From contig NZ_BOOC01000031.1 in assembly GCF_016863035.1 (NCBI RefSeq), positions 62,001 to 126,000 on the forward strand: 64,000 nt of DNA, given 5' to 3'. How positions within the stretch are numbered: position 1 is the first letter of the stretch; the number at the start of each line of letters is the position of its first letter. This stretch comes from Microbispora corallina. GTDB lineage: Bacteria > Actinomycetota > Actinomycetes > Streptosporangiales > Streptosporangiaceae. A program made the position numbers and the translations under genes. Positions 8,544-17,400 of this stretch are shown here, piece after piece. The notes below the pieces were generated by a model that did no database searches, had not been told where the DNA came from, and was given only the letters and a program-made list of their open reading frames with translations.

Positions 8544-8561
8544 GGGCCAGAGTGTAGCTAT

Positions 8562-8580
8562 TTTCTGGATTTCTGGAAAT
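8562..8580. promoter_or_regulatory. Tandem TTTCTGGA repeat with overlapping inverted repeat, candidate operator
   Basis: TTTCTGGA occurs twice head to tail (8562-8569, 8570-8577), and ATTTC-TG-GAAAT forms a perfect inverted repeat at 8569-8580. It lies 20-35 bases before the GTG of the coiled-coil gene, next to its TACACT -10-like sequence, so it may be an operator for that gene. Confidence 0.45.
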
Positions 8581-8599
8581 CAATAGTCGAAAACATCAA

Positions 8600-8763
8600 T
8601 CCGTTGCGTGCCTGACGGGCGTCGATAGCTTGGGAGACGTGTAATTCTCGCAAGTTATCCAGACGTAGATCGACTTGAGCGGTGAGGCTGAGACCGACCT
8701 GAGAGTGGTCACCTAGTTGGGCAGGCGTTTCGTCACGACCGTCAGCGGGCTCCTCACGGCGTG
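8600..8763. other. Gene-free stretch next to the STAND remnant
   Basis: No convincing coding sequence. Just right of it, on the plus strand at about 8800-8930, a short frame (VWLIAQVPLFSGGQPVILK) looks protein-like; it may be a fragment of another gene or a shadow of the remnant. Confidence 0.3.
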
Positions 8764-9452
8764 TCAGCGGCTTAGCCGCCTGCTCGTCGCCTGAATGCCC
8801 CGTTCGTGGCGGCCGACGAGAACCGCATCGTGTGGCTGATCGCCCAGGTGCCGCTGTTCTCCGGCGGCCAGCCGGTGATCCTCAAGTCGGTCGCGAACGT
8901 CCCGGTGGAGTCGCTGCTCGGCAGTCCCTGCCTGCACCTGGCGGACGATATCGGCGAGGATTTCGTCATGTGCCCGAGGGATGTAGGCGGGCAGCTCCCC
9001 TAGGCCGCGATCGGAGGTGTCGACGCGAATGGCCGGATGGACTTCCAGGTCCAGCGGCCGGACCTGGCTGATGGGCCAGCCAGGTCCTGTGGTGGCCGGG
9101 GGTGCGGTGGCGGAAGCAGACATCGGGAGGGGGAAGGTCAGCGGTCGGCCGTTTTGCGCGTCGTCGTAGGCCTGCTTCCAGGCCGCCATGCTGCCCAGCA
9201 CGGTGTCGGGATCCCCGCGCTCATCGTCTTTCACCTTCTGGCGGTAGGCCTTAAGGAGGGGCTCGGCCTGCTCCGTCCAGTCCGGCAGTCGCTTACGCCT
9301 GCCGTTGATGAGCGATTCGACGGTGGTCTTCGGGATGCCCGAGTGGCGGGACAGCCACTGTGCCGGGGGTTCCAGGACGCCGACTGCGCCTGCATCAGGT
9401 AGCCGAGGAAGACACGCACGCCGTCGCCACGGTCGTTGGGCGGTCCCGCCAT
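8764..9452 (-). pseudogene. Frameshifted and truncated STAND-type HTH/NTPase protein
   Basis: Remnant of a large actinobacterial STAND protein. From ATG 9452 the frame reads MAGPPNDRGDGVRVFLGYL and then shifts near 9375; the next frame continues WLSRHSGIPKTTVESLINGR, then LPDWTEQAEPLLKAY, WPISQVRPLDLEVHPA and LPAYIPRAHDEILADIVRQV. The last two motifs normally precede a P-loop of the GGSSTGKT type, but here the similarity stops near 8940 and the NTPase domain is absent. It is thus broken twice, by a 1-base frameshift and by loss of everything after the linker. In full-length relatives the N-terminal HTH is followed by NTPase and TPR modules. Family call is from remembered motifs, not a search. 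Confidence 0.6.
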
Positions 9453-9564
9453 GTCGTGGCCCCTTCGCTGTCCTCCCCCGGCAGATCCCGGTACCGCCAC
9501 CTACGGTGGCGATCTCACCCTAAATCGGATCAGCGGCGCCGTACCGTAGTCGTCGGATACGGTA

Positions 9565-9583
9565 ACCCCGGATAATCCGGGGT
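9565..9583. promoter_or_regulatory. 19-base palindrome, candidate operator
   Basis: ACCCCGGAT and ATCCGGGGT flank a single central A. It lies between the divergent STAND remnant (start 9452) and the small gene at 9632, where an autoregulatory HTH protein would bind. Confidence 0.45.
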
Positions 9584-9631
9584 CGCCCTGCAAACCGGAC
9601 ACCGCAGGCTGTCGGCGGATGAAATCGTGCC

Positions 9632-9877
9632 ATGACCCGCTCGACTTTCCGCCCCGGCCGCGCCGCCGCGCTCGCGACCCTCGCGGCCGCCGTACCCGCT
9701 GCCGGCGGGGCCGTCCACCCCGCGCTGAGCACCGTCCTCGCCGGGCTCGAGGGCGCCGTCGGCCTCACCATCATGGCCACCGCTTTGTTCGGCTCCGACC
9801 GCCTCAGCGAGCGCGCCTTCCGGCTCCTACGCTGGATCGCCGACCGCCCCGAACCCTCCAAGCGCTCCCGTAGGTAG
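9632..9877 (+). CDS. Small hypothetical protein, possibly membrane-associated
   Basis: An 81-residue protein, MTRSTFRPGRAAALATLAAA at the start, then a hydrophobic stretch at residues ~33-52 (LAGLEGAVGLTIMATALFG) and a conserved-looking end FRLLRWIADRPEP. One membrane segment is likely. Similar small proteins are common in Streptosporangiaceae but their role is not known to me. ATG 9632 has no strong ribosome site. Confidence 0.55.
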   Translation: MTRSTFRPGRAAALATLAAAVPAAGGAVHPALSTVLAGLEGAVGLTIMATALFGSDRLSERAFRLLRWIADRPEPSKRSRR

Positions 9878-9998
9878 GCCACCACGTCAGTGCCTGGTGC
9901 ATTCAGGGGAACTGCCCGCCTTCCGCGTGGGGCCGCTCGTTCCGCATCCCCGAGGAGCTCTTGACGACCACCTTCGTTCCCCCTCCCAATTTCCGGCT

Positions 9999-10277
9999 AT
10001 GAGCGCCCGCATCCTCGGCGTGACGCCCGGCCGCGTGTCCCAGCGCCACAGCGATGCCCGGCGCCGCCTGGCCGACGGCCCGGTCGCCGCGTTCCACGAC
10101 CTCTTCCGGGAGGAGGAGAGGCTCCGGGCAGTCGCCGAAGACGCCCAGACGCCGCTGTTCGAAAGGGTCCGCGCCGGCTCCGTGGCCGCGGCGCTCAAGA
10201 AGGCCGCCCAGCGCCTGCTCGGCTCCATGTCCGTCGCCGCGAACCCGGAAATCCACCACGGGGCGGAGCTGTCCTGA
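9999..10277 (+). CDS. Hypothetical protein with sigma-region-4-like HTH
   Basis: About 92 residues from ATG 9999. The opening SARILGVTPGRVSQRHSDAR resembles the recognition helix of sigma factor region 4 (ILGVTPxRVSQxHxxA); the rest is helical. The first helices of such a domain are missing, so this may be a 5'-truncated remnant rather than an intact gene. No ribosome site is seen. It is convergent with the S8 peptidase. Confidence 0.35.
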   Translation: MSARILGVTPGRVSQRHSDARRRLADGPVAAFHDLFREEERLRAVAEDAQTPLFERVRAGSVAAALKKAAQRLLGSMSVAANPEIHHGAELS

Positions 10278-10314
10278 GCGGCCCCGCCCCGTCGTCAGAC
10301 ACAAGCCGGTGCGG

Positions 10315-13300
10315 TCACCTCAGTCCGAAGGCCCGCACGATGGTCTGGCTGACGCTGTTGCCCACGGTGTCCTTGGCGAACGTGCGCAGCGTGACGGCGC
10401 CGGCCGAGCCGGGGGCGCGGAGCTTCGCCGTCCATCCCTTGTTCGTGCGGTCGAGGTGCGCCCTGGTCCACGTCGCCCCGTCGTCGTACGAGATGTCCAC
10501 GGTGATCGTGTCGATCGGACCGTTGTCCACCGCGGTCGGGATGTGCAGAGGAGTGACCGTCAGGTCCGCACGGCGTCCCGCCCGTCCCGCCGCGTCCAGG
10601 TCGACGTCGTAGTCGAGCTGGATCAGGGGCAGGTCCCTCGACGAGTCGCTCTCGACGTACCCCGACGTGAAGTTCCACTCGGTCAGGGTCCGGGTCGAGT
10701 ACGGGTACACCGAGGCATCGCGGGAGGCCTCGTTGACGAGCCGGTAGGGCAGCCGGTCGGGGCTGACCAACGGCACCATGGACAGGCCACGGTCGAGCCG
10801 TTCCGTCTTCACCTGGTCCACGAGGTCGTCGCCCTGGTAGAGGGAGATGGTCTGCGTGGCATACGGGTTGAAGAGCGCCTCACCCGCGTGGCTCCCGCCG
10901 GAGTCACCCCATGAGGGGACGGTGATCGCGAGCGCGTCGCCGCCGCGGTTCGGGAACGAGACCGAGTTCATCCGCGGGCGCTGGATGGGGCCGAACCAGC
11001 GGACCGAGGTGGTCGTGCCGCCCACGTAGGCGAGCCTCTCCGAGGACTCCTGGATCTCCGCCGGGATGACGAGCGCGTTCTCGAACCACGTGACGCCGCC
11101 GTCCGCGGACACCCAGTCGGTGCGCCTGCTCTGGGCGGGCATGGCGGTGAGGTAGCCGCTGACGCCCGCGCGCCCGTCGGGCTGGATGTCGTAGCGGGAC
11201 TCCATGGCCCTGTCCTGCTGGTAGTTCTCGAAGGAGACGTCGACGCGGGCCAGGTCGCCCTGCTTCGGGCGGTATGTCGGATCGGCCGGGACCGCTCCGT
11301 CCCACCAGTGCACGAGGTCGAAGAGATAGGCGACCTCCGGGTGGGAGACCACGTGCAGCGGCGTCCTCCCGTGCTGGACGCGGGAGATCAGCTGCTCGCC
11401 CTCGTCCCGGGTGATCGACGCCACCGGCAGCGGGGCGTCCGTCTGCACCGCGTCCCACGCGTCGAGCCGGCCGTACCCCGTGTTCACGATCAGGAGCAGC
11501 TTGGCCCCCGCCTTCGCGGCGGCGTCGGCCTGCGCCTCCGGCGCGACGTTGCCGGTCCAGCGCACCACGGCGACCTTGTCCCGGGCCTTCACCCGGGCGA
11601 AGTCCGCCGCGGAGCCCTCACCCGCGAAGACCGTGTCAAAGGTCCGCTGCCCCTCGGGCAGCGGCTTGAAGCGGGTCTGGAGGAGCAGGTCGTCGTAGTC
11701 GCGATCTCCCGTGGACACCGCGAGGCGGGGCTGCTCGTCACGCCAGCGCGCGCCGAAACGCAACGCCCCGTCGGTCGCCTTGTCGGTGGGCTGCGCCCAC
11801 ATGCTGTCGTACTGCCGGCCGAGCAGGTAGGAGTCGCCGATGCCGCCGTTGCCGAATCCGCGGAGGAAGTCGATCCTGGACTCCGCCGTGGTCCTCGGCT
11901 GGTCCCCGTCCGGGGGCAGGATGGTCCTGACCTGGTGTGCGGTGGAGGCGTCCAGGGTGACCTCCGTGTCGGCGGCGAGGTCGATCCGGGGCTTGCCGAG
12001 CAGGACCTTGCCGAGGGAGTACGGGCCGTGGACGCCCTGTACGTCGCCCCACATCCAGATGGCGTAGGTGCCGGTCGCCACTCGCAGCTCCGTTGTGCCG
12101 GAAGCGTCGACCGAGTAGTAGTCGATCGACTGGTGGCCGTTGGGCAGAAGGCGGGTCACCAGCAGGTCTCCGGCGAGGGGCTTGCCGTCCCTGTCCTTGG
12201 CGTGGACGGTGAGCCGCGCCCGCTCACCTTCCTTGTAGAAGCCGATCACGGTGTGGGCCAGCAGGGCGCCCTGGGCGTCGGACGCCTCGATCCGAGCGCT
12301 GAAGTGGCTGTCGAGATCCGCCCGGTCCAGGTTGGCTCTTACGGTCACGGTGCTCGTCCCGTGGGCCGGGATGGTGACCTGGGGCGTGGACAGCTCGAAC
12401 AGGCCCGCCGGGGCCCCGCCCGAGACGGCGAGGTCGAGGGTGACCGGGCTGTCACCCGTGTTGGTGTAGGTCACCGGACGCTCGGCCCGCTGGCCTGCCG
12501 TGTACGGCCACTTCGCCGCGATGAACGCCGTGCCGGTGGCGAAGACCGTGTTCCGAGCGGCCGACGCGACGTCGAGGAGGCCGCCGCCCACCTGGTATGC
12601 GTTGTACTGCCGGAGCAGTTTGCTGGTGCTGATCAGACCGTCCTTGAGCTGCTGCCCGGTCCAGTCCGGGTGAGCGGCCGCCAGCAGCGCGGCGGCTCCC
12701 GCGACATGCGGGGTGGCCATCGAGGTGCCGCTGAGGGTCTGGTAGGAGCCCTCGCCCTCGGACGTGTACTGCGACCGGGCGGCCAGCACGTTCACGCCGG
12801 GCGCGGCGATCTCCGGCTTGGGGGCGGAGTCGCCGACGCGCGGGCCGCGGCTGGAGAACGACGCGAGGGCCGTGCCCTTCGCGCCGACGCTCACGGCCGC
12901 CACCGAGAGCGCGGCGTCGGCGGTGCTCGGCGTGCTGACGGTCCCGGGCTCCGGGCCCGCGTTGCCGGCCGCGATGGTGAAGAGCGCGCCGGTCTCGGTG
13001 CTGAGCTTGTTGACGGCCTGGCTCAGCGGGTCGGTGCCGTCGGTGGGGCCGGCGCCGAGGCTCATGCTGATGACCTTGGCGTGCTGGTCGCGGGCGGCCC
13101 ATTCCATACCGGCGATGATCCAGGAGTCCTGGCCGCTTCCCGCGTTGGAGAGCACCTTGCCGATCAGGAGGTTCGCGCCGGGGGCGACGCCCCTTTCCAG
13201 TCCCCCCGAGGCTGCGCCGGTGCCGGCGATGGTCGAGGCGACATGAGTGCCGTGGCCGTTGTAGTCCTTGATGTCCTCATCGGGGACGAAGACGGCGGTG

Positions 13301-14118
13301 GCCGTGACCCTGTCCTTGAGGTCGGGGTGGTCGGCGTCGACTCCGGTGTCGAGGACGGCGATCTTGACGCCCTCGCCGGTGTTGCCCGCCGCCCACACCT
13401 CGGGGGCGCCGATCTGCGGGACGGTGTCGGCCAGGTCCGCCTTCGCCTTGCCGTCCAGCCAGATCTTGGCGATCCCGCCGGTCAGGGACGGCGCGGCGGA
13501 CGTCTTGCGTGCCGAGTCCCCCGGGGCGGAGCCGGTGAGGGAGGTCCAGAAGCCGGCGGCGCTGTCGTGGTCGGCGGACAGCGCGGCGCCCTGGATGCTG
13601 CTGAGGGTGCGGACCTTCCTGGCCCCGCCCGGCACCGTCTCGGCCTGCTTGCGGGCGGCCGCGTCCGTGTAGGTGACGATCAGCGGCAGATGGTCGCTCC
13701 GCGCGTCGTCGTAGCCGTCGGCGACGAGCTCGGTGACGTCGAAGAGACCCTTGTCGAGCAGTCCCGCCGCGACGTACGGCACGGCCGAGTCGGGGAAGAC
13801 GTAAAGATGATCGTCGACGGTGGTCACCCTGGCGCCGGCCCGCCCGCCGTTCGGGCCCTGGATGGAGACGCCCGCGGGGCCGGAGGTCCCACCCCTGAGC
13901 GAGACCTTGTCACCCGTGATCAGCGTTACGGTGCGTGTGGTGGCGCCGGCCGCGGCGGCCAGGGCGGCGGTCTTGTCCGGGGGAGGTGAGGTCGTGGCCG
14001 CGAGGACCGGCGAGGCCGCCATGACCGCCGTTAGGGCGGCGGAGAGGACGGTCAGCCCACGCCGATGAGAGAGGGGGTTGCGCAAGGAGTTTCTCCCGAA
14101 ATGGGGCATAAAGAGCAC
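10315..14118 (-). CDS. Secreted S8 (subtilisin-like) serine peptidase, large
   Basis: Extracellular endopeptidase of about 1,267 residues. A signal peptide spans residues ~1-40 (LTVLSAALTAVMAASPVLA), then a propeptide (~41-230). The catalytic triad is complete: Asp257 in VAVLDTGVDADHPDL-type context (IAVLDTGVD), His289 in NGHGTHVAS, Ser466 in LSGTSMATPHVAG, with oxyanion Asn in AAGNAGPEPG. A protease-associated-like insertion and beta-rich C-terminal modules make up the rest, far longer than a minimal ~400-residue subtilase. Start is GTG 14118 or the more usual ATG 14109; neither has a good ribosome site. It converges on a small gene and is monocistronic. Confidence 0.93.
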   Translation of the reverse strand: MLFMPHFGRNSLRNPLSHRRGLTVLSAALTAVMAASPVLAATTSPPPDKTAALAAAAGATTRTVTLITGDKVSLRGGTSGPAGVSIQGPNGGRAGARVTTVDDHLYVFPDSAVPYVAAGLLDKGLFDVTELVADGYDDARSDHLPLIVTYTDAAARKQAETVPGGARKVRTLSSIQGAALSADHDSAAGFWTSLTGSAPGDSARKTSAAPSLTGGIAKIWLDGKAKADLADTVPQIGAPEVWAAGNTGEGVKIAVLDTGVDADHPDLKDRVTATAVFVPDEDIKDYNGHGTHVASTIAGTGAASGGLERGVAPGANLLIGKVLSNAGSGQDSWIIAGMEWAARDQHAKVISMSLGAGPTDGTDPLSQAVNKLSTETGALFTIAAGNAGPEPGTVSTPSTADAALSVAAVSVGAKGTALASFSSRGPRVGDSAPKPEIAAPGVNVLAARSQYTSEGEGSYQTLSGTSMATPHVAGAAALLAAAHPDWTGQQLKDGLISTSKLLRQYNAYQVGGGLLDVASAARNTVFATGTAFIAAKWPYTAGQRAERPVTYTNTGDSPVTLDLAVSGGAPAGLFELSTPQVTIPAHGTSTVTVRANLDRADLDSHFSARIEASDAQGALLAHTVIGFYKEGERARLTVHAKDRDGKPLAGDLLVTRLLPNGHQSIDYYSVDASGTTELRVATGTYAIWMWGDVQGVHGPYSLGKVLLGKPRIDLAADTEVTLDASTAHQVRTILPPDGDQPRTTAESRIDFLRGFGNGGIGDSYLLGRQYDSMWAQPTDKATDGALRFGARWRDEQPRLAVSTGDRDYDDLLLQTRFKPLPEGQRTFDTVFAGEGSAADFARVKARDKVAVVRWTGNVAPEAQADAAAKAGAKLLLIVNTGYGRLDAWDAVQTDAPLPVASITRDEGEQLISRVQHGRTPLHVVSHPEVAYLFDLVHWWDGAVPADPTYRPKQGDLARVDVSFENYQQDRAMESRYDIQPDGRAGVSGYLTAMPAQSRRTDWVSADGGVTWFENALVIPAEIQESSERLAYVGGTTTSVRWFGPIQRPRMNSVSFPNRGGDALAITVPSWGDSGGSHAGEALFNPYATQTISLYQGDDLVDQVKTERLDRGLSMVPLVSPDRLPYRLVNEASRDASVYPYSTRTLTEWNFTSGYVESDSSRDLPLIQLDYDVDLDAAGRAGRRADLTVTPLHIPTAVDNGPIDTITVDISYDDGATWTRAHLDRTNKGWTAKLRAPGSAGAVTLRTFAKDTVGNSVSQTIVRAFGLR

Positions 14119-14226
14119 TCGACATGATCGAGAGCACCTAGGGAGTAATCAACTCCAGCTCTTGGCGGCTTTGCGACATGTCGCGGTTTCGACAGTCAGC
14201 GGCGAAACCAGATGCCCCGCAGGCGG

Positions 14227-14724
14227 TCATCCGGCATCGTGGTCGCCGACGTGCCGGTAGACCGGCCGGCGGTAGCGCTGGGCATGCTTGAAGATCTTTC
14301 CCGTTCGCAGCCAGCTCTCCACGATCGGGTGGCCGTACTCCAGCTGTCTTCTCGCCAGCTGCTTCCACCGCTCGCCCCTGAAACCGTCACGGCCGAGGAT
14401 CTCCACGATTCGCCGCTCAGCGACGAGCCGCCTGTGTCGCATTCCCGGGCTGTCACGGGCCACGCCCGGGGCGTGCTCTCTCTCGATCTCATGGAGATCG
14501 TTAGGTGAGAGTTCCACCGGCTCGACGTCGGCGCCGTCCACCCGGTTGTCGCCCGCCTCAGAGCTGTCGCCTTCTGGCCCATCGCCGTCTTCATGACTAC
14601 CATCCGCCGTCCCCTCCCCACTTCGCGACTCCTCTTGAAGGAATTGGCTGACCTCCGAGAGGTCCGATCCAGGTGTCGCACGCGCCACGGGATCCCTGCT
14701 GGGCGGAGATGTGTGCGACACCAT
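14227..14724 (-). CDS. Hypothetical protein, probably a truncated member of a longer family
   Basis: About 165 residues from ATG 14724, which has a strong GAGGAGG 7 bases upstream (an earlier start at 14775 has none). The first ~70 residues are acidic and low complexity; the second half is well structured: RHRRLVAERRIVEILGRDGF, GERWKQLARRQLEYGHPIVE, SWLRTGKIFKHAQRYRRPV. In relatives I recall from actinobacteria this segment is followed by a sigma-factor-like domain; here the gene stops soon after, so it may be 3'-truncated. Upstream of the S8 peptidase gene on the same strand, but about 110 bases away. Confidence 0.55.
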   Translation of the reverse strand: MVSHTSPPSRDPVARATPGSDLSEVSQFLQEESRSGEGTADGSHEDGDGPEGDSSEAGDNRVDGADVEPVELSPNDLHEIEREHAPGVARDSPGMRHRRLVAERRIVEILGRDGFRGERWKQLARRQLEYGHPIVESWLRTGKIFKHAQRYRRPVYRHVGDHDAG

Positions 14725-14902
14725 GAACGCCTCCTCGCGGGGGAGGGACGGGCGCGGCTCGCCATCGAGCCGCACCTATAGGTGTAAGCCGAGGGCCTGC
14801 GCCATCACGGCCGGGACATGACCAGGCCGCTGACGCTCTTCGGACTCACGTGATCATTCCCGACCGATCGCGAGAACGACGGAGCCCTGGGGAAGCGGCA
14901 GC

Positions 14903-15559
14903 CTACTTCCGGGCGTCGCCTTCGGGCCGCTCTCTTGGGGTCAGCCGCCCGGCGACAGGCGGTAGTTCCAGGAATCCCAGCGCCAGCAGCAGTGCGGATA
15001 TGGCGGTCAGCACCCCGCCTGCGACGTCGGGGGGGTAGTGCACTCCCAGGTACATCCGGGCCAGCGCCACCCCGGCCGTCACCAATGCCCCGAGTACCGC
15101 TGCCAGGGCTCGAGCGCGCCCGCGCAGCACGAGGACCAGGGCGAGCGCCACGGCTGCGGCGATCGTGGTGTGCCCACTGGGGAAGCTCTGCGCATTGTCC
15201 GGAGCTTCGACCCACAGCCGGGCCGGTGGGCGGTGCTCAGATACCGTTACCTTCGCCACGAGGGCCAGAACCAGCGCCCCGCAGAGGGCGAGCAGCACCC
15301 GGACCGCATCCCGCCGCCGGTGCAGCATCCACAGCACTGAGGGAATCAGTATGGCCAGCGCCACCCCGACCAAGGTCTGCGACGCGTCCGTCGCCGATTT
15401 CGCCAGCCATGTCAGTGCACCGTCACGCCGTTCGGCGAGTTGCTCGTCGAAGGCTATGTCCCACCGTGTCAATACGGCCGTTTTAGCCGCCAGCCCCAGC
15501 CCGAACAGCGCCGCCAGCACGACCAGGCCACTGGTCAGCTTTTTTCCACCTGAGGTCAC
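14903..15559 (-). CDS. PAP2-family membrane phosphatase
   Basis: A 218-residue integral membrane phosphatase with about six helices, probably acting on undecaprenyl- or phosphatidyl-phosphates at the outer face of the membrane. The three catalytic blocks are all present: KVTVSEHRPP (C1), SFPSGHTT (C2) and RMYLGVHYPPDV (C3), supplying the Arg, Ser/His and Arg/His/Asp residues. The start GTG at 15559 gives MTSGGKKLTSG followed at once by the first helix. No neighbours on the same strand suggest an operon. Confidence 0.92.
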   Translation of the reverse strand: MTSGGKKLTSGLVVLAALFGLGLAAKTAVLTRWDIAFDEQLAERRDGALTWLAKSATDASQTLVGVALAILIPSVLWMLHRRRDAVRVLLALCGALVLALVAKVTVSEHRPPARLWVEAPDNAQSFPSGHTTIAAAVALALVLVLRGRARALAAVLGALVTAGVALARMYLGVHYPPDVAGGVLTAISALLLALGFLELPPVAGRLTPRERPEGDARK

Positions 15560-15877
15560 GTCACGTCCTTATCACGGCCGGCTATCTTCGCCGCCGAATA
15601 CTTCCTGGGTGAGCGAGCGCAGTAGTGATGGACCAAGAACGCACACTCCTGCCTATTGGCGATTGCGCGGTTTTCCCATGCACCGAGAAAGAATTTTTTA
15701 GCGCCCCAGGCTGCAATATCTGTAATGTCGCGTCCGCATTGCGGCCTATGAGGAAATCTGAATCAAACGCTCTGCCGCACTAAACCCGGCGCAGCTGCTG
15801 CAGTAGGCAGGCAACGCCCCAAGCGCGCGTCCGACCTCGGCATACCCAAAGCTAAGAGTCACGCCCCCGGGTGACGA
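15560..15877. other. Gene-free stretch, 318 bases, locally AT-rich
   Basis: Only short frames without protein-like pattern. Base composition falls around 15690-15770 (GAAAGAATTTTTTAGCG), typical of laterally acquired or non-coding DNA between the PAP2 gene and the SDR remnant. Confidence 0.5.
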
Positions 15878-16552
15878 TCACGCGTTCCAGCCGCCGTCTA
15901 CGCGGATTTCTCCGCCGGTCGTGTAGGAGGCATCGGGGCTCGCCAGGAAGGCGATCACACCGGCTACTTCGTCGGGAGACGCGTAGCGGTGGTAGGGCAG
16001 GAGGCCAAGGAGAAACTTGCCGAGGTCGCTTTCCTGGGGGATTCCCATGTCGGTGTCCGAGGGGCCGGGCAGGACCGCGTTGACCGTGATCCGCCGGGGT
16101 GCCAGGTCGTGGGCCCAGGAGCGTGTGTAGGCCGACACTGCGGCTTTCGTCGCCGCATAGTCCACGAGGCCGGCGGCGGCGCTGCGTTCCCCGTTGACAG
16201 AACCCATGTTGATGATGCGCCCGCCGTCAGGCATGGACTTGACCGCTTCCAGCGTGGTCGCGACCAAGCCCTGCACGTTCACGGCCCACTGGCGCGTGAT
16301 GTCGTCGAGTGACAGCGAGCCGATCGGGCCGGTGACGAAGACACCGGCATTGTTGACGAGTACGTCGATGCGGCCGAAGCGGTCCGCGACACCGCGCACC
16401 ATGCCGATGACCTCGTCCGGCTTGCCCTGGTCGGCCTGGAACGCCGCCGCTTTCACCCCGAGGCTGGTCAGCTCGTCGACCACTGCCTCGGCCTTGTCCT
16501 TCTCGTGGACGTAGGTGAGGGCGACATCTGCGCCTTCCCGTGCGAGGCGATC
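15878..16552 (-). pseudogene. SDR-family oxidoreductase, 5'-truncated by a Tn3 transposase fragment
   Basis: The C-terminal ~225 residues of an NAD(P)-dependent 3-oxoacyl-reductase-like SDR. Visible are RLAREGADVALTYVHEKDKA, the NNAGV motif, the Ser of MGSVNGERS, the catalytic YAATK (Tyr/Lys) and the C-terminal TTGGEIRVDGGWNA. The N-terminal strand and TGxxxGIG nucleotide loop (about 25-30 residues) are gone; at ~16550 the sequence switches to a transposase fragment on the opposite strand. The frame remains open beyond the junction but that extension is only the antisense of the transposase. Without the glycine-rich loop the enzyme should be inactive. Confidence 0.85.
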
Positions 16553-17131
16553 AACCTTAAGAAGATCATCACTTGGTGGCCGGACATGCTGCGCGTGGCC
16601 GGGTCGCTGATCACCAACCAGGTCCGCGCCTATGACCTGCTGCGCATGTTCGGCCGCGAAGGCCGCCCCACGCCGCTCGGGCAGGCCTTCGAGGAGTACG
16701 GCCGCATCGCCAAGACTCTCCATCTCCTCGCCGTGATCGACCCGGTCGATGACACCTACCGGCGCCGGGTCAACCGGCAGCTCACTATCCAAGAAGCCCG
16801 CCACACGCTGGCCCGGGAGATCTGCCACGGTCGACGCGGCCGTATCCACCAGGCGTACCGTGAGGGCCAGGAGGATCAGCTCGGATCCCTCGGCCTTATC
16901 CTGAACGCGATTGTCCTGTGGAACAGCCGCCACCTGGATGCCGCCGTGGAACAGCTGCGTGCCCATCCGCCCAAGGACCGAGAAGTGCTCGACGAGGACG
17001 TGGCCCGGCTCTCACCCCTCGGCTATAAGCACATCAACACGCTGGGCCGCTACAACTTCATCGCCTCCCAGCCCGGCGAAGGCCTTCGCCCGCTACGAGA
17101 CCCCTCCCAGCACGAAGAAGACGAGGGCTGA
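16549..17131 (+). pseudogene. tnpA: Tn3-family transposase, C-terminal fragment
   Basis: About 190 residues matching the C-terminal third of Tn3-family transposases: LITNQVRAYDLLRMFGREG, RRRVNRQLTIQEARHTLARE, GSLGLILNAIVLWNSRHLD, and the terminal DVARLSPLGYKHINTLGRYN. Full proteins are ~950-1,000 residues, so about 80% including the first catalytic acidic residues is missing. The left end joins directly to the interrupted SDR gene. The natural stop (17131) appears preserved. A serine recombinase with a res-like site lies 2.3 kb away and could be a leftover of the same transposon (inference). Confidence 0.85.
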
Positions 17132-17174
17132 TTGCAGGCCTTAACCCGCCCATGAGGGGTCGTAAGTAAGAGGC

Positions 17175-17400
17175 ATGCGCCCAGCCGCCAAATTCGTGAT
17201 CATGGCGACCCCGTCCGACCTTGTCCAGGATTGGGATTTCGTTCCAAATCACTCCGACCCCCTCAACCGTGCGGGCAAGATCGATCGTCGAGCGCTCGCC
17301 AAGGTGCTCGATCCCGCACTCCCCCACCCGGACGCAACACGCAACCCTCACGTTGTGCCGTTCACTGGCACGGGCGGGACGGATACGGGAAACTGTCCCA
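17175..17400 (+). other. Short open frame of uncertain status before the DinB-like gene
   Basis: An ATG at 17175 opens 78 codons (FVIMATPSDLVQDWDFVPN, then AGKIDRRALAKVLDPALP). The second piece faintly recalls acyl-CoA synthetase C-termini but is too short to call. Could be leader DNA only. Confidence 0.2.

Noticed and set aside
11308-13989. An 893-residue plus-strand frame inside the S8 peptidase
   Set aside because: The minus strand has the full subtilisin triad and signal peptide; the plus frame has no protein-like pattern.
16553-16966. N-terminal extension of the SDR to 362 residues
   Set aside because: This part is the antisense of the Tn3 transposase fragment; SDR similarity ends at ~16552.
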